A DNA stretch of 64,000 nt from Blasia pusilla (Eukaryota > Marchantiophyta > Marchantiopsida > Blasiales): NCBI GenBank assembly GCA_050084515.1, contig CM114271.1:3906001-3970000 (forward strand), given 5' to 3'. Positions 50,770 through 63,729 of this stretch are shown one piece after another. Each line of letters begins with the position of its first letter. Position 1 is the stretch's first letter. The notes below the pieces were generated by a model. That model had not been told where the DNA came from, did not search any database, and saw only the letters and a list, made by a program, of their open reading frames with translations. A program made the translations under genes and the position numbers.

Positions 50770-52745
50770 ACGCCATTTATGGGAATGTGGCAATTTCAAA
50801 AGGTGAAAAATTCCTGACGGAGGTGGAACTTTACTTTGAGGCACAGAGGGCAAAAGAGCAAGCCAAGGTGACCATGGCGGTCATGTTCCTAAAGGATCAC
50901 CCACTCGAGTAGTGGATGGCTCATCGCAAAGAACATCTAGGCCGTGGAACATCTATGAGTTGGGAGGAGTTCTAGGTGTTGATTGGCAACCGATTCATTC
51001 CAAAGTTTCAGGAGTTTTGTGATAGTGTGAAGTTCGTACGCTTGTGGCAGAGTGGGTCCCTTAGCGCTCATATGTCGGGGTTCTATGCAAAAATGAACTC
51101 GCTTCCCAAGATGGATGAGTTTACAAAGAAGGTGATCTTCTTTAGTGGACTTAAGCCTACTGCATAAAAGGCTCTCTTCCGGATGCTAGAGCTACTGAAG
51201 ACGTGTGTTGAACTTTTGAAGCTGGCAGAGGGGATAGGGGACGATGAGGTCCAAGTCCAGAGACCCTTGGAGCATAAAAGTTTTTATAAGTTATCGAAAA
51301 ACAAGGGGGCATCCAAGAGGGTCTCTTACCCCTGCAGCGAAACGAGTGGAACTCCACGCGAAGCCAAAGGGAGCGCAGCATCCAAAGGCAAGAAATGACA
51401 AGGTGACATGCTACAATTTTGGGGAACTAGGGCACATTGCAAAGAGATGCTCAAAGCCAAAGGTTAGTAATTGGAGTATGATTGTGTTTTCTGCTAAGCA
51501 CTTATCGGCGGGAGGTCTAGAGATGTCCCTTCAAGTCACCAAGAGGACGCCCAATTTGGTATATGTAAGATCCAATATCTCTGATCGTGATGTGATGTTG
51601 TTCGTTGATACAAGTGCTTTGCACTCCTTCTTGAGTCTGAGAATTATGAAGGAGTTGGGTTTGTCAACCACTAAGGCGGACAAGCCCATTTGGGTAGGCT
51701 TTGCTAGAGGCAAGTCTCGCTGAACTTCTGAGATTGGTTCCATGACTAACATGTGGATGCGGAGTATTTGAGTTGAAGGAGAATTTCAGTGTGTGCGAGA
51801 TGGACAGAATCAATCGAGTCTTGGGAACACATTCTTGGATGTGTATGAGGTGGAGCTATGACAAAGTCTATTGAGGTTGAGCGTCTTAGTGAAAGGAAAA
51901 TGGTTGCAGGCGAGGTTGGTTCATAAGGTTCATTTGAAAAAGGAGTTGGTGAACGCTATTATAAGGAGGAGTTTGACCAAGCTAGAAGATGGGTCTCTCT
52001 GCTTGATGAGACAAGTAGAGGAGACTACAACCAAGAGACGCGGAGATCATGACTCAACTTCGAGGGGAATCCCATACTTGCTCCAGAGAGTAATAAAGGA
52101 ATTTGGTGATGTCTTAACGAATGAGCTTGCAAATGAGTTGCCACCACATAGGGCAATCGATCATAAGATACATGTCATCCCTGGGTCTCAACCACCTTGA
52201 AAGGTCCCGTATAAATTGAATCATGAGGAACTTGTTGAGTTGAAAAATCGGTTTAGTGAGCTCTAAGAGAAGGGCTACATCAGAACTAGCAAGTCATCGT
52301 ATGGAACGCCCATTCTCTTTGTGAAGAAGAAGGATGGGAAAATGAGACTCTGTGTTGATTACCCTACGTTGAATAACGTGACGGTGAGGAACAATTCCCC
52401 TTTTCCGAGGATCGATGATCTCTCCGATAGATTGTAAGGGGCGAAGTACTTCAATAGGATTGATTTGAAGTCATGATATTACCATATTCGGATTGCCGAA
52501 GGTTCATGAACTCCATTTTTCACGAGGAGACGGATGAGTATATGATCATCTACATCAATGATATGCTAATCCATTTGGAGTCACTAGAAGAGCACGCTCA
52601 ACATCTGAGAGCGGTGTTGTCGAAACTAAGGGCAAACAAGTTGTATGCGAATGTGGATAAGAGTGAGTTTGGGTTGCACAAGATCTAGTTCTTTGATTAT
52701 GTGGTTAACACAGATGGAGCTAGACCAGATATGGATAAGGTGAAA
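50770..52745 (+). pseudogene. gag-pol remnant of the second element
   Basis: Capsid (50770-51170), one zinc knuckle near 51407-51450 reading CYNFGELGHIAKRC (second Cys replaced by Phe), protease near 51600 reading LFVDTSALHS (Asp-Thr-Ser instead of Asp-Thr/Ser-Gly), and RT from 52140: [45 protein letters not shown], then IIYINDMLIHL near 52550 (Asn where the catalytic Asp is expected). Each enzyme thus has an inactivating change in addition to many stops. Confidence 0.82.
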
Positions 52746-52944
52746 GTTTTCATGCACATACACATCGCTGTCACCGAATGCACATACAAACACACACGAT
52801 CCCATGCTAACTCATGGAATTCACACAACGAGACAATAAGTACCAAAATATCTCCAATGGAATCCTCCAAGAGAGAGAGTTTGAGAGCTCATTATCTCTT
52901 TGTAAATTTCATGGATCTCTCCATGACAAGGTCTCACAAATATG

Positions 52945-53050
<106 letters not shown>

Positions 53051-53053
53051 AAA

Positions 53054-53391
53054 TCCTTTCTCCTAATGAGAGGTTTGGATTACACACACGAGGCGAGGAG
53101 GACCATAGCTCCATCACCTCATGCCAAGAGGTTCAACAAATAGAGAATGAGCTCTCAAGCTCTCTCTCTTAGAGATAAAGTGGGACTTGACCATTTTGAA
53201 AGGTAATCATTGTGGAAGGTAATTTAATTTTGAGAGGCTTGGATTACACACACGAGGCGAGGAGGACCATAGATCCATCACCTCATGCCAAGAGGTTCAA
53301 CAAACAGAGAATGAGCTCTCAAGCTCTCTCTCTTAGAGGTAAAGTGGGACTTGACCATTTTGAAAGGTAATCATTGTGGGAGGTAATTTAA
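53054..53391 (-). repeat. Dispersed repeat copies 4 and 5 in tandem, 164-bp unit
   Basis: The unit beginning TGAGAGG(T/C)TTGGATTACACAC at 53067 is repeated from 53231 with only a few differences. Both contain GAGGAGGACCATAG and CATGCCAAGAGGTTCAACAAA. They are reverse-strand members of the repeat seen at 7020-7300 and 14540-14780. The near identity of the two units points to a recent local duplication. Confidence 0.8.
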
Positions 53392-54042
53392 ACATGTGCA
53401 TAGCTCGTGTTTAAATTACTAGTGTAGGGCCTACACCAGTTTTTTATGAAGTCGCATAATTTGTTATTGGTGTAAAGATACCACCAATATTAAAAACACG
53501 TCTCCAAAAGCTTTCTCGGTGGGCTTGGCTCCTACATAAGTACCCTATCTCCATCTATATTATTAATGAAAAATGTCCCTTCAATTGCAAATTCCTCTCT
53601 TGTTGACACTAGACTCTCTCAACTATTTGTAGTATTTATGAAGAATTGATTTAAAATAGCATTCAAAACTTTTGAGAGTTTATTAAATTATTATTAATCA
53701 TACTCTTATTAACTTAAATTAACCATCATGTGCATCCACTAGTTGTCTTATGATGCACAATCAGTTCTCTTTCATGTCTAGTAAGCAATTGATAAGTATC
53801 CAAGTGGATACTTTGTATGATTACAAAGTCGTGTTGAAGCGCTTAAAAACATCTTTCATGTTTATTGCTCTACATGGCATTGCCCTCTCTTTCCTACGAG
53901 GCCATTTGACTCTCTCTCTCTCTTCGAATCCCTCCGTCTCTCTTTGAAAAAACCCACGGCGCTTTTGCTCTTTTCCCTCACTTGCACGTATGTGGAGGAA
54001 CGACATCCGTGACGTTGGATGGCGTCAAAGAACGACATCCAC
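53392..54042. other. AT-rich intergenic DNA
   Basis: No gene or element recognised. The composition shifts to GC-moderate towards 54000. Confidence 0.4.
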
Positions 54043-54085
54043 GATGATGGATGGATGGATGGATGGATGGTGCTGCTGCTGCTGC
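54043..54085 (+). repeat. (GATG)n followed by (TGC)n
   Basis: About six GATG/GGAT units and then five TGC units. Confidence 0.9.
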
Positions 54086-56538
54086 CTATGAGAATACGTG
54101 CTCAGAGGAGGCGAGCGAGTCCATGCACTCCTTTCTTCGGGATGGGCACACAGATCGGCCATTCACTGTCTGCCGTGTAGAGACTGCGCTGCGCAGGCAC
54201 TCCGAGGATTAATTGTAAACCAACGCGAATTTACGGTAGCGCGAGTCGATGATCGTGGCTTTACTGATGGAGATCTACCGTTTCTCCATGGAATTGCAGG
54301 GTTTCGAGAGCCGCGAATGGTCAGCGCAAGCAATAAAAGCTGCGGGAAGTCGAGAAGTTGAGACTGAGATCGGTACCAGGTCTGGCGATTCTTGGCGCTC
54401 ACGGATGATGACATTTTCTCCGGAGAATCTTTGCATGCGCGCAGCGGCCACGCGGCTTTAGCGATGGGAAGCACGGGGATTACCGTTTGTCTGCGACTGA
54501 TTCTTTTATTTAAACATGTGCTTCCTGCACTCCACCAGAGCGGCCTCCGGCACAGGTCGGAGCGTTTGTTTACATCTTTTGAGGCGAGCAAGACATGATT
54601 CAGTTTTGGAACATGTTCAGAAAACGCTCAGTTGCTAGACCGGTCGGAGCAGGAGACGACGTGTTCGATCTGCTTCGCGCTTGTTTCGTGGCCCGATGAG
54701 CTGTGGAGGTTAGATTCAACGGATTTCCACAGGTGTCGCCATCCTCTACAGGTACTTAGATGGAGTGGCCAGAAACGGGGATTCATGTCGAAGGCAACTC
54801 CATCCCATTACACAAAGTTGGTGAACATTCTTCCTCTTTTCAGAAAGTCAAACTGGTAAGGAAAGTTTTTAGATTGGTATTGCAAATGAAGCTCGTTTGC
54901 AACCGGTATAAGTTATTCCAAGAACTTCACCTATTCCTCTCATATGCGGGAATTGTGTGGTGAATAAAGATTTTCCATTTCTCGGGATGGGCAATTGAGC
55001 CCATCGATGTAAGCGATTACAGAAAATCTTAATGCCTTTCTCGTACGTGAGAAATCATACACTGTTATATGTTTTACACAATCACAAGAGCCGGTTCCGT
55101 CCATAGTACCAATCAAGCACGTTTCCTCACGCCCGCTGCATAATTTTTTCCACCGCCCTTGTCCGCAGATCTCCTCGAACGATTCGGCCACACTAGTAGC
55201 CCGTGCATCCTGGTGAAAAGTTTTTTATTTAGGTCAGGTAACGGGAAATTGGCTAGGCGGAGAATAAGCCCTTGAGTGCCCTGAGGCCTAAAAGTATGAG
55301 GACTAATCCCATGCATTGACACGCACTGGATTTCTCCGCTCAGCTTCCCAGAATGGACTCCTAACCACCACGCCAGTTAGCACATCAGCATTCTTCTTGA
55401 TGCCATTGAACGTGGCGTCACAATGCCGCGGGCTCCGAAGAATTCTCCAGACATCAGAGTATGCTCTCGTTCATTATCTGCACGGCAAGCTGTCGTCCAA
55501 TAACACGATCTTCAGGCGGTTCCACGTGACTTCCCATCCCTCCTGATCTTCGCCGGCCTCAGGTGGACCAACTGGACTCCCGAGTCCTACCGCGTATCCG
55601 GCTTGAGCGTCCACGTGTGTCGGACTGACTCCGCCGACTGTACGGCGGCACTCGGGTTTCGGCGGGTCGACCAACACCTCTACGTGGGTCGAAAACCTTC
55701 GCTGATAGATCGTTAGATTACATTTGCATCACTTTCAATTGGAACATATGCCTGACCATTACACACCATGTACATGAGACATAGGGTTTTGAATGGTGTC
55801 GGGTCACGAAGCTTAGAATGACTGACAGTCTTTATCTTGGAAGTTCCCGAGGAACTCAACAAATTAGCTTTACATAAACGACCAGGCAAGAGCCTGCCAT
55901 TTTCTCATGCAAATACTCTACTTGGCCTGGACACACTAACCTGTGCACTAACCTACTATCAAATGCATCCTTCATGAGAGGTCATGCATACTACAAAAGC
56001 AGATCCCTCGCAGCGACTGATTCCTAGTTGCCTCGAGCTTGACACTGTCAGCCCATGCTTCCAACAACTAGGGCCGCCAAACTTCTCAATCGGACCGCCA
56101 AAAACACCTGGCCCAGAACTCTGAGCTCTATGGTCGACCTTTACCAATCACCTATCCTGGTGATAATTTTCCTGACACCCTCCAATCTGCATATCAATTT
56201 CTATCCAGAAACTGCCCCATCCCTCCTGAGGCAGCTCGTGTCGTGCAGTGAAGACCATCTTTGCCGTGCAAAAGGCTGGAGTCAAGAAATCACTGATCAA
56301 TACCTGTCATTTTGGGAAGCATCTACCTTAAATCTGGATTGCTTACTTTTGGGCTCCTCCCAAAAGGAATGGATATCGTGCCTTCAACCTGAGTCATATC
56401 ACAATTGATGTCGAAATAATTAACTACCAGAAAGAGTGGGAATGAACAACGTACTGTCACTGCCAAGTTCCATTTGTGACAGACTCAGTACATCGTTTGT
56501 CCCCACTCCACTCCTTCATATGACCAAAGGTCTACCAT
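54086..56538. other. GC-moderate region downstream of TMN, no gene recognised
   Basis: Frames up to 142 codons occur on both strands but show no known motif. Part next to 56538 should be the TMN 3' UTR. A gene 5' part or a divergent gene could be hidden here; I cannot support one. Confidence 0.35.
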
Positions 56539-59500
56539 CTAATCACACTTGATATTTCTATAGATTCTTCTAATAAAAGTTGACGAGCCAAGGTAGCCCA
56601 CAGCACCTGCACACACAATTGTACTTCATTAGAGACCAGCAGAAATAAAACCACCTATACAGATCCTCCTTCAAGGATTAGCAAGACAAACTTACACCTA
56701 GGAGTGTTAGGAGTTCCACTATCTGTATAGCTGCTCAGAGTGCCCACCCACTCACTCCTCCATTTCACTCGCCCACACACAAGAACACATGACTTGCTCT
56801 GCATATGAACCTCCCTAAAACTAGCTAGAAATGTGAAAATCTTGCTGAAAACAAGTAGGCAACCTTCATCATGGTCCTAGTTTGTTTTACCAAGGTAATT
56901 GCATCACTCACCACAAAGTATTCCTAGTCCAATACAGAACATGGCTGTGTAGCCGAAGTAGAAACTTGTTTGGAAGAACCCAGACATCTTCGTCTTCATG
57001 AAGTAGTAATATATGGAGTACAAGTACACATAAGCAGCTGTAGATGCAGCAGAGAAGAAAGATGTCCATTGCCAGTGGTAGTTTTCTGCATTCAGTAAAA
57101 AGTATGTCCCGACTATGGTGACACAGACCGTGACTATAACCAGAATTAAGAAGACCAAGAGCATGAACCCATACACATAGTATACCTGTACAATACAATA
57201 AAACAATTGCAAATCAGAGCACGATACCCAACTTTAGGAAAGAGAACATAAAGCATAAAAACATGGACACAAATATTTGCAATGAATTCATGACGCTACA
57301 AACTCTCCAGAATAGCAAAGAAGATACACCAGGAACAACATTCTCCAGCACAGTCCCAATCTCACAATTCCAAACCCGTGAACTGGCAATTTGGAGAAAT
57401 ACTTTACCTTGTAATTCCAAAAAGATGTGAAGACAAAGTACATCTCTATGAAGATGCTTCCAAAGGGCAGCAGCCCACCCATCAACGCAACCACTGAGGG
57501 TGTGAGATACCACTTCTTTTCAGGAATTGGTCTGGGGATAGTCTTTACTCTACAAGGATTGTCAGGTACTCCACTCCAGTTCCTTCCGACCACAGTTCCA
57601 AGAAGAGCTAGGGGGAAGGAAATGAATGCCCAGATGACCAAAACCACCACCTGAACAAGACAACCGAGACTTCTGGGTGAGATCTGAGAATATCTTTAAG
57701 TGTACATATCTTAATCACGGACTTCCTACTTTCAAGAGAAATAACCATATGACATATGACGAATTTTCAGCCGTACTCATCTGATATAAAATTGATACTG
57801 CCATTGCTCATTGTAAAGAAAAACATGCAAACATCATGTACCATTGTTCCAAAAGGAATGGCTGCCAGAGAATGGTAGAAAATGGCCACAGTGTTCAGAA
57901 GAAAGCCTATTCCGAAACAGGTAAAAGGAAACAATGATGCAGTGAGAAGCATCGACTTGATCCAGTGCTTGCCTGCACAGGCACGACAACAGAAATCAAG
58001 ATCCAGTTCACTGTGAATGGATCAAAGCAACACAAATTGAGGCACCAACATAAAAACAATTCAGTGCTAAACCTCCTCATTTAACTCATCCAGTTACATA
58101 ATTACTTGAGAGTAATTTACCATAGGATGGTTGAAACTAGCTTTCAGGGTCTTCAGAAACCAAGTCTTGGGTAACAGAGCTGGGATGATTCAAGAGAAGG
58201 GACTGTACCATCATTACGCGAATAGAAACCTCCACTGACATATCCAGCAATGAACGATGTAAGTGCGTAGCAAACAATGAAGGTTGTCACAATAGCTCCA
58301 CGCCTGCAATACACACATTCTCACGATGAGCAAATAAGTCCTTTGGAGTGTTTCCACAAGAACAGACAAAATCTAGAATATGACCAGTCACAAGTCAGTA
58401 CTATAATCCACAAATACACTGGCAGCACCATGTTGTAATACACTTCAACATACAAGCCATACATGTCTATTACCAGAGATCATTTTCTCTCAGAGAAGTA
58501 AATAGCCACAATATGTTAGGCACACTGATTGGACATACCCGACATATAACATGCCTATGATGGCAAAGAGAATAACCAAGAGGACTAGCATCGCTAGCTG
58601 CACGCCAGTCCCCACCAGTGCTGACAGGAGAACCAGATTGCGAGGAGACCGAAAAACATCTCCATGGACCAACTTCCATCCTGATTCTTCACTGACATCT
58701 CTCTCCTGCAATTCACCAAGGTGGGTATCAGAAAGCCCAATTTCAGTGAGCACTCTACTAGAGCTCACATCAAAGTAAATATAAATTAGTGTGACTACCA
58801 AGGTAAAATATCTGACTAACAAGAGGATTCAAAAAAATATCAACCTCCAACCCCACTCCAGCAAATATGTGTTTGTGCAAAGTAAGGACATATTTGCCAG
58901 CAGAGCCATTCTAATTCAGAATCGATGATTTACTGAATCCATAAGTAAAGACAGAAGGAGATGATGAACAGTGTATCTTGACCCGAGTACTATGAATCAG
59001 ATGGCGGTAACCTCTAGAGGTTGTAAATTGCTTTCCGGTCACAAGCCCTCAACTATGCATCCACTTCCAGAAGTACTGCAGATGAATTGGAAGGCATAAA
59101 ACTTTCCAGTGACACTGGACATCACAAGCACGTTTTGCTGTAGTCAAGGATGTTACTGACACTGGGCACATTTGCAATTGCAATTTCCATATGGTGATTA
59201 TGGATCATGGTTTGGATCAAAACTCACCAATGTCTCCAAGTCATCTTCCTCCCTGGCGTACTTGGCATAGTCATTTCGTAAAGTGCGCATGAGGATCATG
59301 GAAACAAGTCCAGTCAAGAAAATGACCATCATGAACGAGTTGAAGATGGAAAACCAATGGATCTGCAATACGGAATATACCATTGTCAGAATGGTAAAAC
59401 CACAAGCAAAGCAAAAAGTCATACATAGCAAATCCATGTTCCAAGAGTTCAATCCATCTCTAACCATATCTCATTCCCCAATGCAAGAAGTGAAAATACC

Positions 59501-61771
59501 TGATGCTCAAAGAATATATAGTCCAAGTAGGCATCAAACCGCCTTGCAAAAGAAGTATTGACCTCCACCCATTTTACTGAGTAGGTCAGCTCCAAAGCCC
59601 TTCCAGGTACAATAGGCTGAGGATTATCTTGAGTGAGATTCACTTGTATGATCTGAAAGAAAGCAATCCATGGTTTATCACCCAAGTCCCTACAAATGAA
59701 ATCACTGAAATAGTCATAAATGTGCGGGCTCAAAATTCATGGAATTTTCCACCTCCACATGAGGTATACCTGATCATTGTTGTACTTCACCACAAAGTTC
59801 TTGTGAGTATAAAGCAAAGCTTTGTTCTCATCCTTCTTATCATTGTGAACTTCTCCGACAAACCCTGTGACAACAAAGGTGTGAGTTTTCCACATTACAG
59901 AGGACCAACCCTTCACATTGCCACATACTCACAAATTTGACTCTCCAAGAGTTTGAAATCTATGCCTGTTACTGTGAAAATAAAGTCCTGCATAAACCTT
60001 AAACTGGGTAGTGGGAGAGTCCGTATCACATACCCCACAGAGGCAGGTCGTCTGAACTTGACAGCAAGATTGTACAGCATAACATGCCACCAAAAAGAGC
60101 AAGTAAGATGCAAACCGAAAGATAAAGGAGTAAATTATAATAATACCAGAGAACTGTGCATTGCAGAACTTGACAGCAAGATTGTATAGCACAACATGCC
60201 ACCAAGAAGAGCAAGTAAGATGTAAACCAAAAGATAAACGAGTATGGTATAACAATAACAGAGAAGTGTGCATTTCAAAACGAAATGGACTATGTTGGGA
60301 GTGAGAAGCGAAATTGACAAAATTGGAAGAGGCGCTTGATTTGGTGACATATTAGAACCCAAGTCCTTTGGATGAGAGAAGCGCACCCATAAAGAACTCA
60401 AACCAGTAAGTATTCTCAATAGCTTCTTTGAACTCTTTGGCATCCTCAAGTTTTAACTCCTCCACCTTACAAATGACGCTCTTCTCGATTGGGACTGCAG
60501 ATGATACAAGTAGCGCCAGGGTAAATTCTGTGAATCTTTCATGTTGAAAGCAATACCACCCGCACATTCTTTGAGCTATAATACAATGGTGAACTAATCA
60601 TCCGGACACCAAAAGTCACATAGAATTCGAAGTCCGGCCAAGTAAGACCGTCCCTGACTTTTCTAGCATCAATCTGAAGAACAAACTAGAACAGAACAAC
60701 TTGAATGTAAAATGCAGAGAATTTTTCTACAATGAAAATCACAATGGGTGTAAAGCATTCACTGTAGCTGGTCTCCAAATAGGATCTGCTTGAAGGAGAA
60801 GAGCACGTACTTTTGAACTTGATGTCAATCTCACTGTCTATGAGTTCATTACCCTCCAAAACTTCCCCAAGCCCTCCCCATTTGTGACTGGGTTCCTTCG
60901 TACTGGGCTTGCAAAAGGGCAGGCTGTAGTAGTTGTATGTTTCTTGAGGATTGTTGTACGGACCGACTTTGTTCACCCAAAGTGTGACGACGTCACCATC
61001 TGCATACTGCTCCAACAGACGAATGGAACCAACACAAGTCAGGACCGCAAAAGACAAGACCTCTACTCAACTTTGAGAGTCGGAGTATCCCACAAGAAGG
61101 CAGGCCTGCTGCCAGATCTACCTATTCGAATCAATATCTTAACAGTAAAGCCCAACGCACAAAGGCGAGAGATCACGACTTGGTGGGCGGGGTCGCAAAT
61201 GCGTGTGATTTGACAAGAACCCAAATGCACTACATTCCGAATTTCTTCCAAAGAAGTCAACAAACTTGGAGCAATTGACCAGATGGGATCTGCCAGCGAA
61301 ATTCGTGGTGACGAAGATATTGGAAGTCAAGCAAACGCTAGTACGAAACAAAAAGAAAGGCCGTAGAGAACAGGGCCCGAGAATAACGGCGCCCAGTCAC
61401 ATGGGCTGGGAGACTGCCTCACAAAGTCAGGACGCAGAAAATGCAGATCTCAAGAAACAAAATATTCTCTGACAGAAAGCTTTGGAAGAAAGCCTCAGAA
61501 TCTCGTATTCGCTAACCCCAGAAAGATCGCATTGGTAACGCTTGCCCGAAGGCATATCGAAGTGCCTCTCTTGTGCATTTAAAAAAATGAAAAATAATAA
61601 ACGCTGCGTGGCTCGAAGAACCAAAGACAAGCTCGTAATACAGACGGAAATCTTCTCAGGAAGTTCGATACGCACCTTGTGATCGTACTCCGTGGCACTA
61701 CACGAACTAAGAAACAGCACTAGAGTGACACAAACGGTCTGCCAAACCACTGCTCTCGTTATTTCCCGCAT
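56539..61771 (-). CDS. TMN: Transmembrane 9 superfamily (TM9SF/TMN, endomembrane protein 70) protein, complete, 13 exons
   Basis: Exons on the minus strand, 5' to 3': 61771-61676, 61006-60811, 60494-60387, 60051-60034, 59864-59770, 59652-59500, 59362-59228, 58705-58539, 58303-58209, 57972-57842, 57651-57418, 57185-56912, 56606-56539. They total 1770 nt, 589 aa plus stop, with all phases closing. TM9SF proteins are Golgi/endosomal proteins with a lumenal N-terminal domain and nine membrane spans, involved in protein sorting and metal handling. Seen here are a signal peptide ([19 protein letters not shown]), a lumenal domain with [21 protein letters not shown] and DLPLWGFVG, spans from [19 protein letters not shown] onwards, and the C-terminal KCD tail after RRIYRN, like the Golgi-retention tail of the family. 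Closest recalled relative is Arabidopsis TMN1 (about 590 aa). An in-frame upstream ATG at 61819 would add 16 residues ahead of the signal peptide; I prefer 61771. Confidence 0.96.
60054..60275 (-). repeat. Tandem duplication inside TMN intron 3, 112-bp unit
   Basis: GAACTTGACAGCAAGATTGT at 60054 recurs at 60166. Both units continue with ACATGCCACCAA.AAGAGCAAGTAAGATG, diverging by scattered substitutions. It lies directly upstream (in gene direction) of the 18-nt exon. Confidence 0.85.
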
Positions 61772-62920
61772 CTTCGACTTCTTGCTCAAGCCTTTCGGCC
61801 CGCCTACGATCTTTTTCAAGTAATCCTCTCCGTTCCACTGCTTGCTCCTCCTCCTCGTCCTTCCCCTCCTCCTGGGAGACTGCCCGACACAACCACAAAC
61901 CCCCCTCCCTCAGATCTGCTCTGCGTCTATTCTCGACTACTGGCTCCCGCACCTGTTCCCACATCCACCACTACCATCCGACACCTGCGCACGTACGCTC
62001 TCCGATCGATGAGTAGATGCAGTGGAAGATCGCGCACAACGGAACGATCGATCGAGCGAGCCAAAGCAGCACCACTCTCGCAGCCCAAGCCAGAGCAAGG
62101 AGCGGCAGACGCGAAGGGCCCCCCAGCTCTAGAGCCGACAGCAGCTCAGGCAAACCCCCCTCGACACGCTCTGCCCTGTCTCCTTCGCTCCCCGCCCCCG
62201 CCCCCGCTCCGCTCCGAGCCTCCCTTCCGCTCTTCACGGCCGTCGCCCGCAGAGTCTCGACTTCATCGGGCTCCCCACGGCCGACCGCGGTTATCTACGA
62301 CTCCGGGAACTGAGACCACTGGGTCGCGGTTTCTCCTCAGCTATACTGCCTGCGTCTTCCCGGAGGCCGACCGCGGTTATCTACGTCTCCGGTACCTGAC
62401 ACCACTGGGTCGCGGTTTCTCCTCAGCTATACTGCCCGCGTCTTCCCGGAGGCCGCCTCGGGGTTCACCGAGCCTGAGTGTCGCAGCGAATCCGCTGTCC
62501 GAACCTCCACTATAGATGAACGCCCTCGACCGTGGTTTCGTTCAGCCCACTGCGGTGTGTGCAGAGGGTGATCATGGAGGAACTCCGGTTTAGCGCGGTA
62601 GAGAAACGCGCAGTTCATCCAATCCGCTGTTAGCTGTGCCGATCACGGGCGACCCGCTCACTGCGGTCACAATCGTGGCTGAGCTAAGGGCCTCTCCGTA
62701 CCGCGCCGTCCCACGTCTCGGCTTTCGTCTCTGTTCGTTCGGTCGTGTCGTGAAAGCTTTCGGACTGTGCGACCGTGGTGTTTGAAGCAGACGTCTTTGG
62801 CGAAAGTCGTGGGCGCCTGGAACGTCGGCGTGGTCGACCGCTCCAAGATCATCACCGCGACGTTCGTCAATAGGCGCGGCGTCGCGCCTCGATGAATGTA
62901 GTGTAGTGGTTTGATGCATC
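61772..62920. promoter_or_regulatory. TMN upstream GC-rich flank
   Basis: Strongly GC-rich, purine/pyrimidine-biased sequence immediately upstream of TMN, likely its promoter and 5' UTR. The 168-codon plus-strand frame at 62009-62515 is Pro/Ser/Arg-rich and overlaps a tandem repeat, so I do not call it a gene. Confidence 0.4.
62279..62450 (+). repeat. Two tandem copies of an 86-bp GC-rich unit
   Basis: GGCCGACCGCGGTTATCTAC starts at 62279 and again at 62365. Both units end CTCAGCTATACTGCC(T/C)GCGTCTTCCCGGA. A third partial start (GGCCGCCTCGGG) follows at 62451. Confidence 0.9.
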
Positions 62921-62958
62921 AGGTCTCCGGTTGCATTTTGCCATGCAACCGGAGACCT
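62921..62958. repeat. Perfect 15-bp inverted repeat, 8-nt loop
   Basis: AGGTCTCCGGTTGCA (62921-62935), TTTTGCCA, TGCAACCGGAGACCT (62944-62958). It lies at the edge where GC-rich flank turns into AT-rich DNA. Confidence 0.9.
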
Positions 62959-63409
62959 CAGATCCGCCATTTCATATGCCGTTTTTTGGTGTAGAAACTA
63001 CTAGGGCTCCTTTGATAGTTGGATAATCTATACTAAGTTCTGGGTTTGAAAAAGGGTTTATGAGAAGACTACTAGGAGAAACCAGGAGGAGAAAAGTTAC
63101 TCCACATGTTAGTGCATTAACATGGGGGAGTAATGAATTGGGGAGATGTGATGGCTTTACTACGGATTACCTCACATCTATATGACGGTAATAGGCAGTT
63201 GAGAAGTCCATATCCAACGGATGAAAAGACTACAAAATAACTTGCATTCCACAGCCTCTCCACTCATAATCGCCTACTAGTGACGAGGTGATAAGGTGCA
63301 CGACCGATGCATGGGTATAAATCCGCGTGTTTGTGTAGTACTACTAAATTCTTTATTTCAACCAAGTATTTTTGTATGCTGCATTTCGCGTGTAAGCACC
63401 TTCTTTGTT
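62959..63409. other. Intergenic DNA, probable 3' end region of the Helitron relic
   Basis: Nothing coding. On the minus strand, downstream of the helicase relic, TACCCATGCATCGGTCGTGCACC at about 63292-63314 looks like a decayed Helitron terminal hairpin. Confidence 0.35.
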
Positions 63410-63729
63410 TGAATGTTCATTGCTTCCAATCATAATGTGTATGGAACTTATTTTCCCTACCCTACATAGTGCTACATATAATTGACCATGAGATAATACA
63501 TGAGTAGCTTAATAAATTCTAATATTTTCTAGAGTTTGACCTTTAGACTTATTAATAGTCATAAAGTAGGAAGAATAGGAAATTGAAACCTACGTAAATC
63601 AAATGGCATACTAGAATCAAATGTGATCAATGGAATGGGTGGAATGAAAACTCGATCTCCAATATTCTTCACTGTGATGATTTTGGCATCTATGCAATGT
63701 CACATGAATCCACGAATTACTAATCTTGT
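63410..63729 (-). pseudogene. Helitron helicase C-terminal relic
   Basis: The minus strand reads TRLVIRGF, IDAKIIT, IGDRVFIPPIPLITFDSSM, PFDLRRFQFPILPTL, then, in other frames, MTINKSKGQTLENI, SHGQLYVAL, and SIHIMIGSNEHS. These are the last motifs of Helitron PIF1-like helicases, in order, with stops and frameshifts. The left flank of an LTR begins at 63727, inside the expected coding sequence. Confidence 0.8.

Larger units (their letters stand above)
49391..52745 (+). mobile_element. Second Ty3/gypsy retrotransposon, truncated in RT
   Basis: LTR, primer-binding site, gag, protease and the first half of RT are present, heavily broken by stops. The gag region (about 50770-51170) reads ELYFEAQRAKEQAKVTMAV, WMAHRKEH and GSLSAHMSGFYAKMNSLPKMDEF. 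At about 52745 sequence jumps to unrelated repeat DNA, and no RNase H, integrase or 3' LTR is seen, so the right half is lost. No methyltransferase or PHD finger is present between protease and RT here. Confidence 0.85.

Noticed and set aside
49391-52745. Second gypsy element also carrying a methyltransferase
   Set aside because: The stretch between its protease (about 51600) and RT (52140) is only about 500 nt and shows no Pro-Cys-Gln or DLFGG motif.
62009-62515. 168-codon plus-strand ORF upstream of TMN
   Set aside because: Pro/Arg/Ser-rich, spans a tandem DNA repeat, and matches no family; typical of GC-rich promoter DNA.
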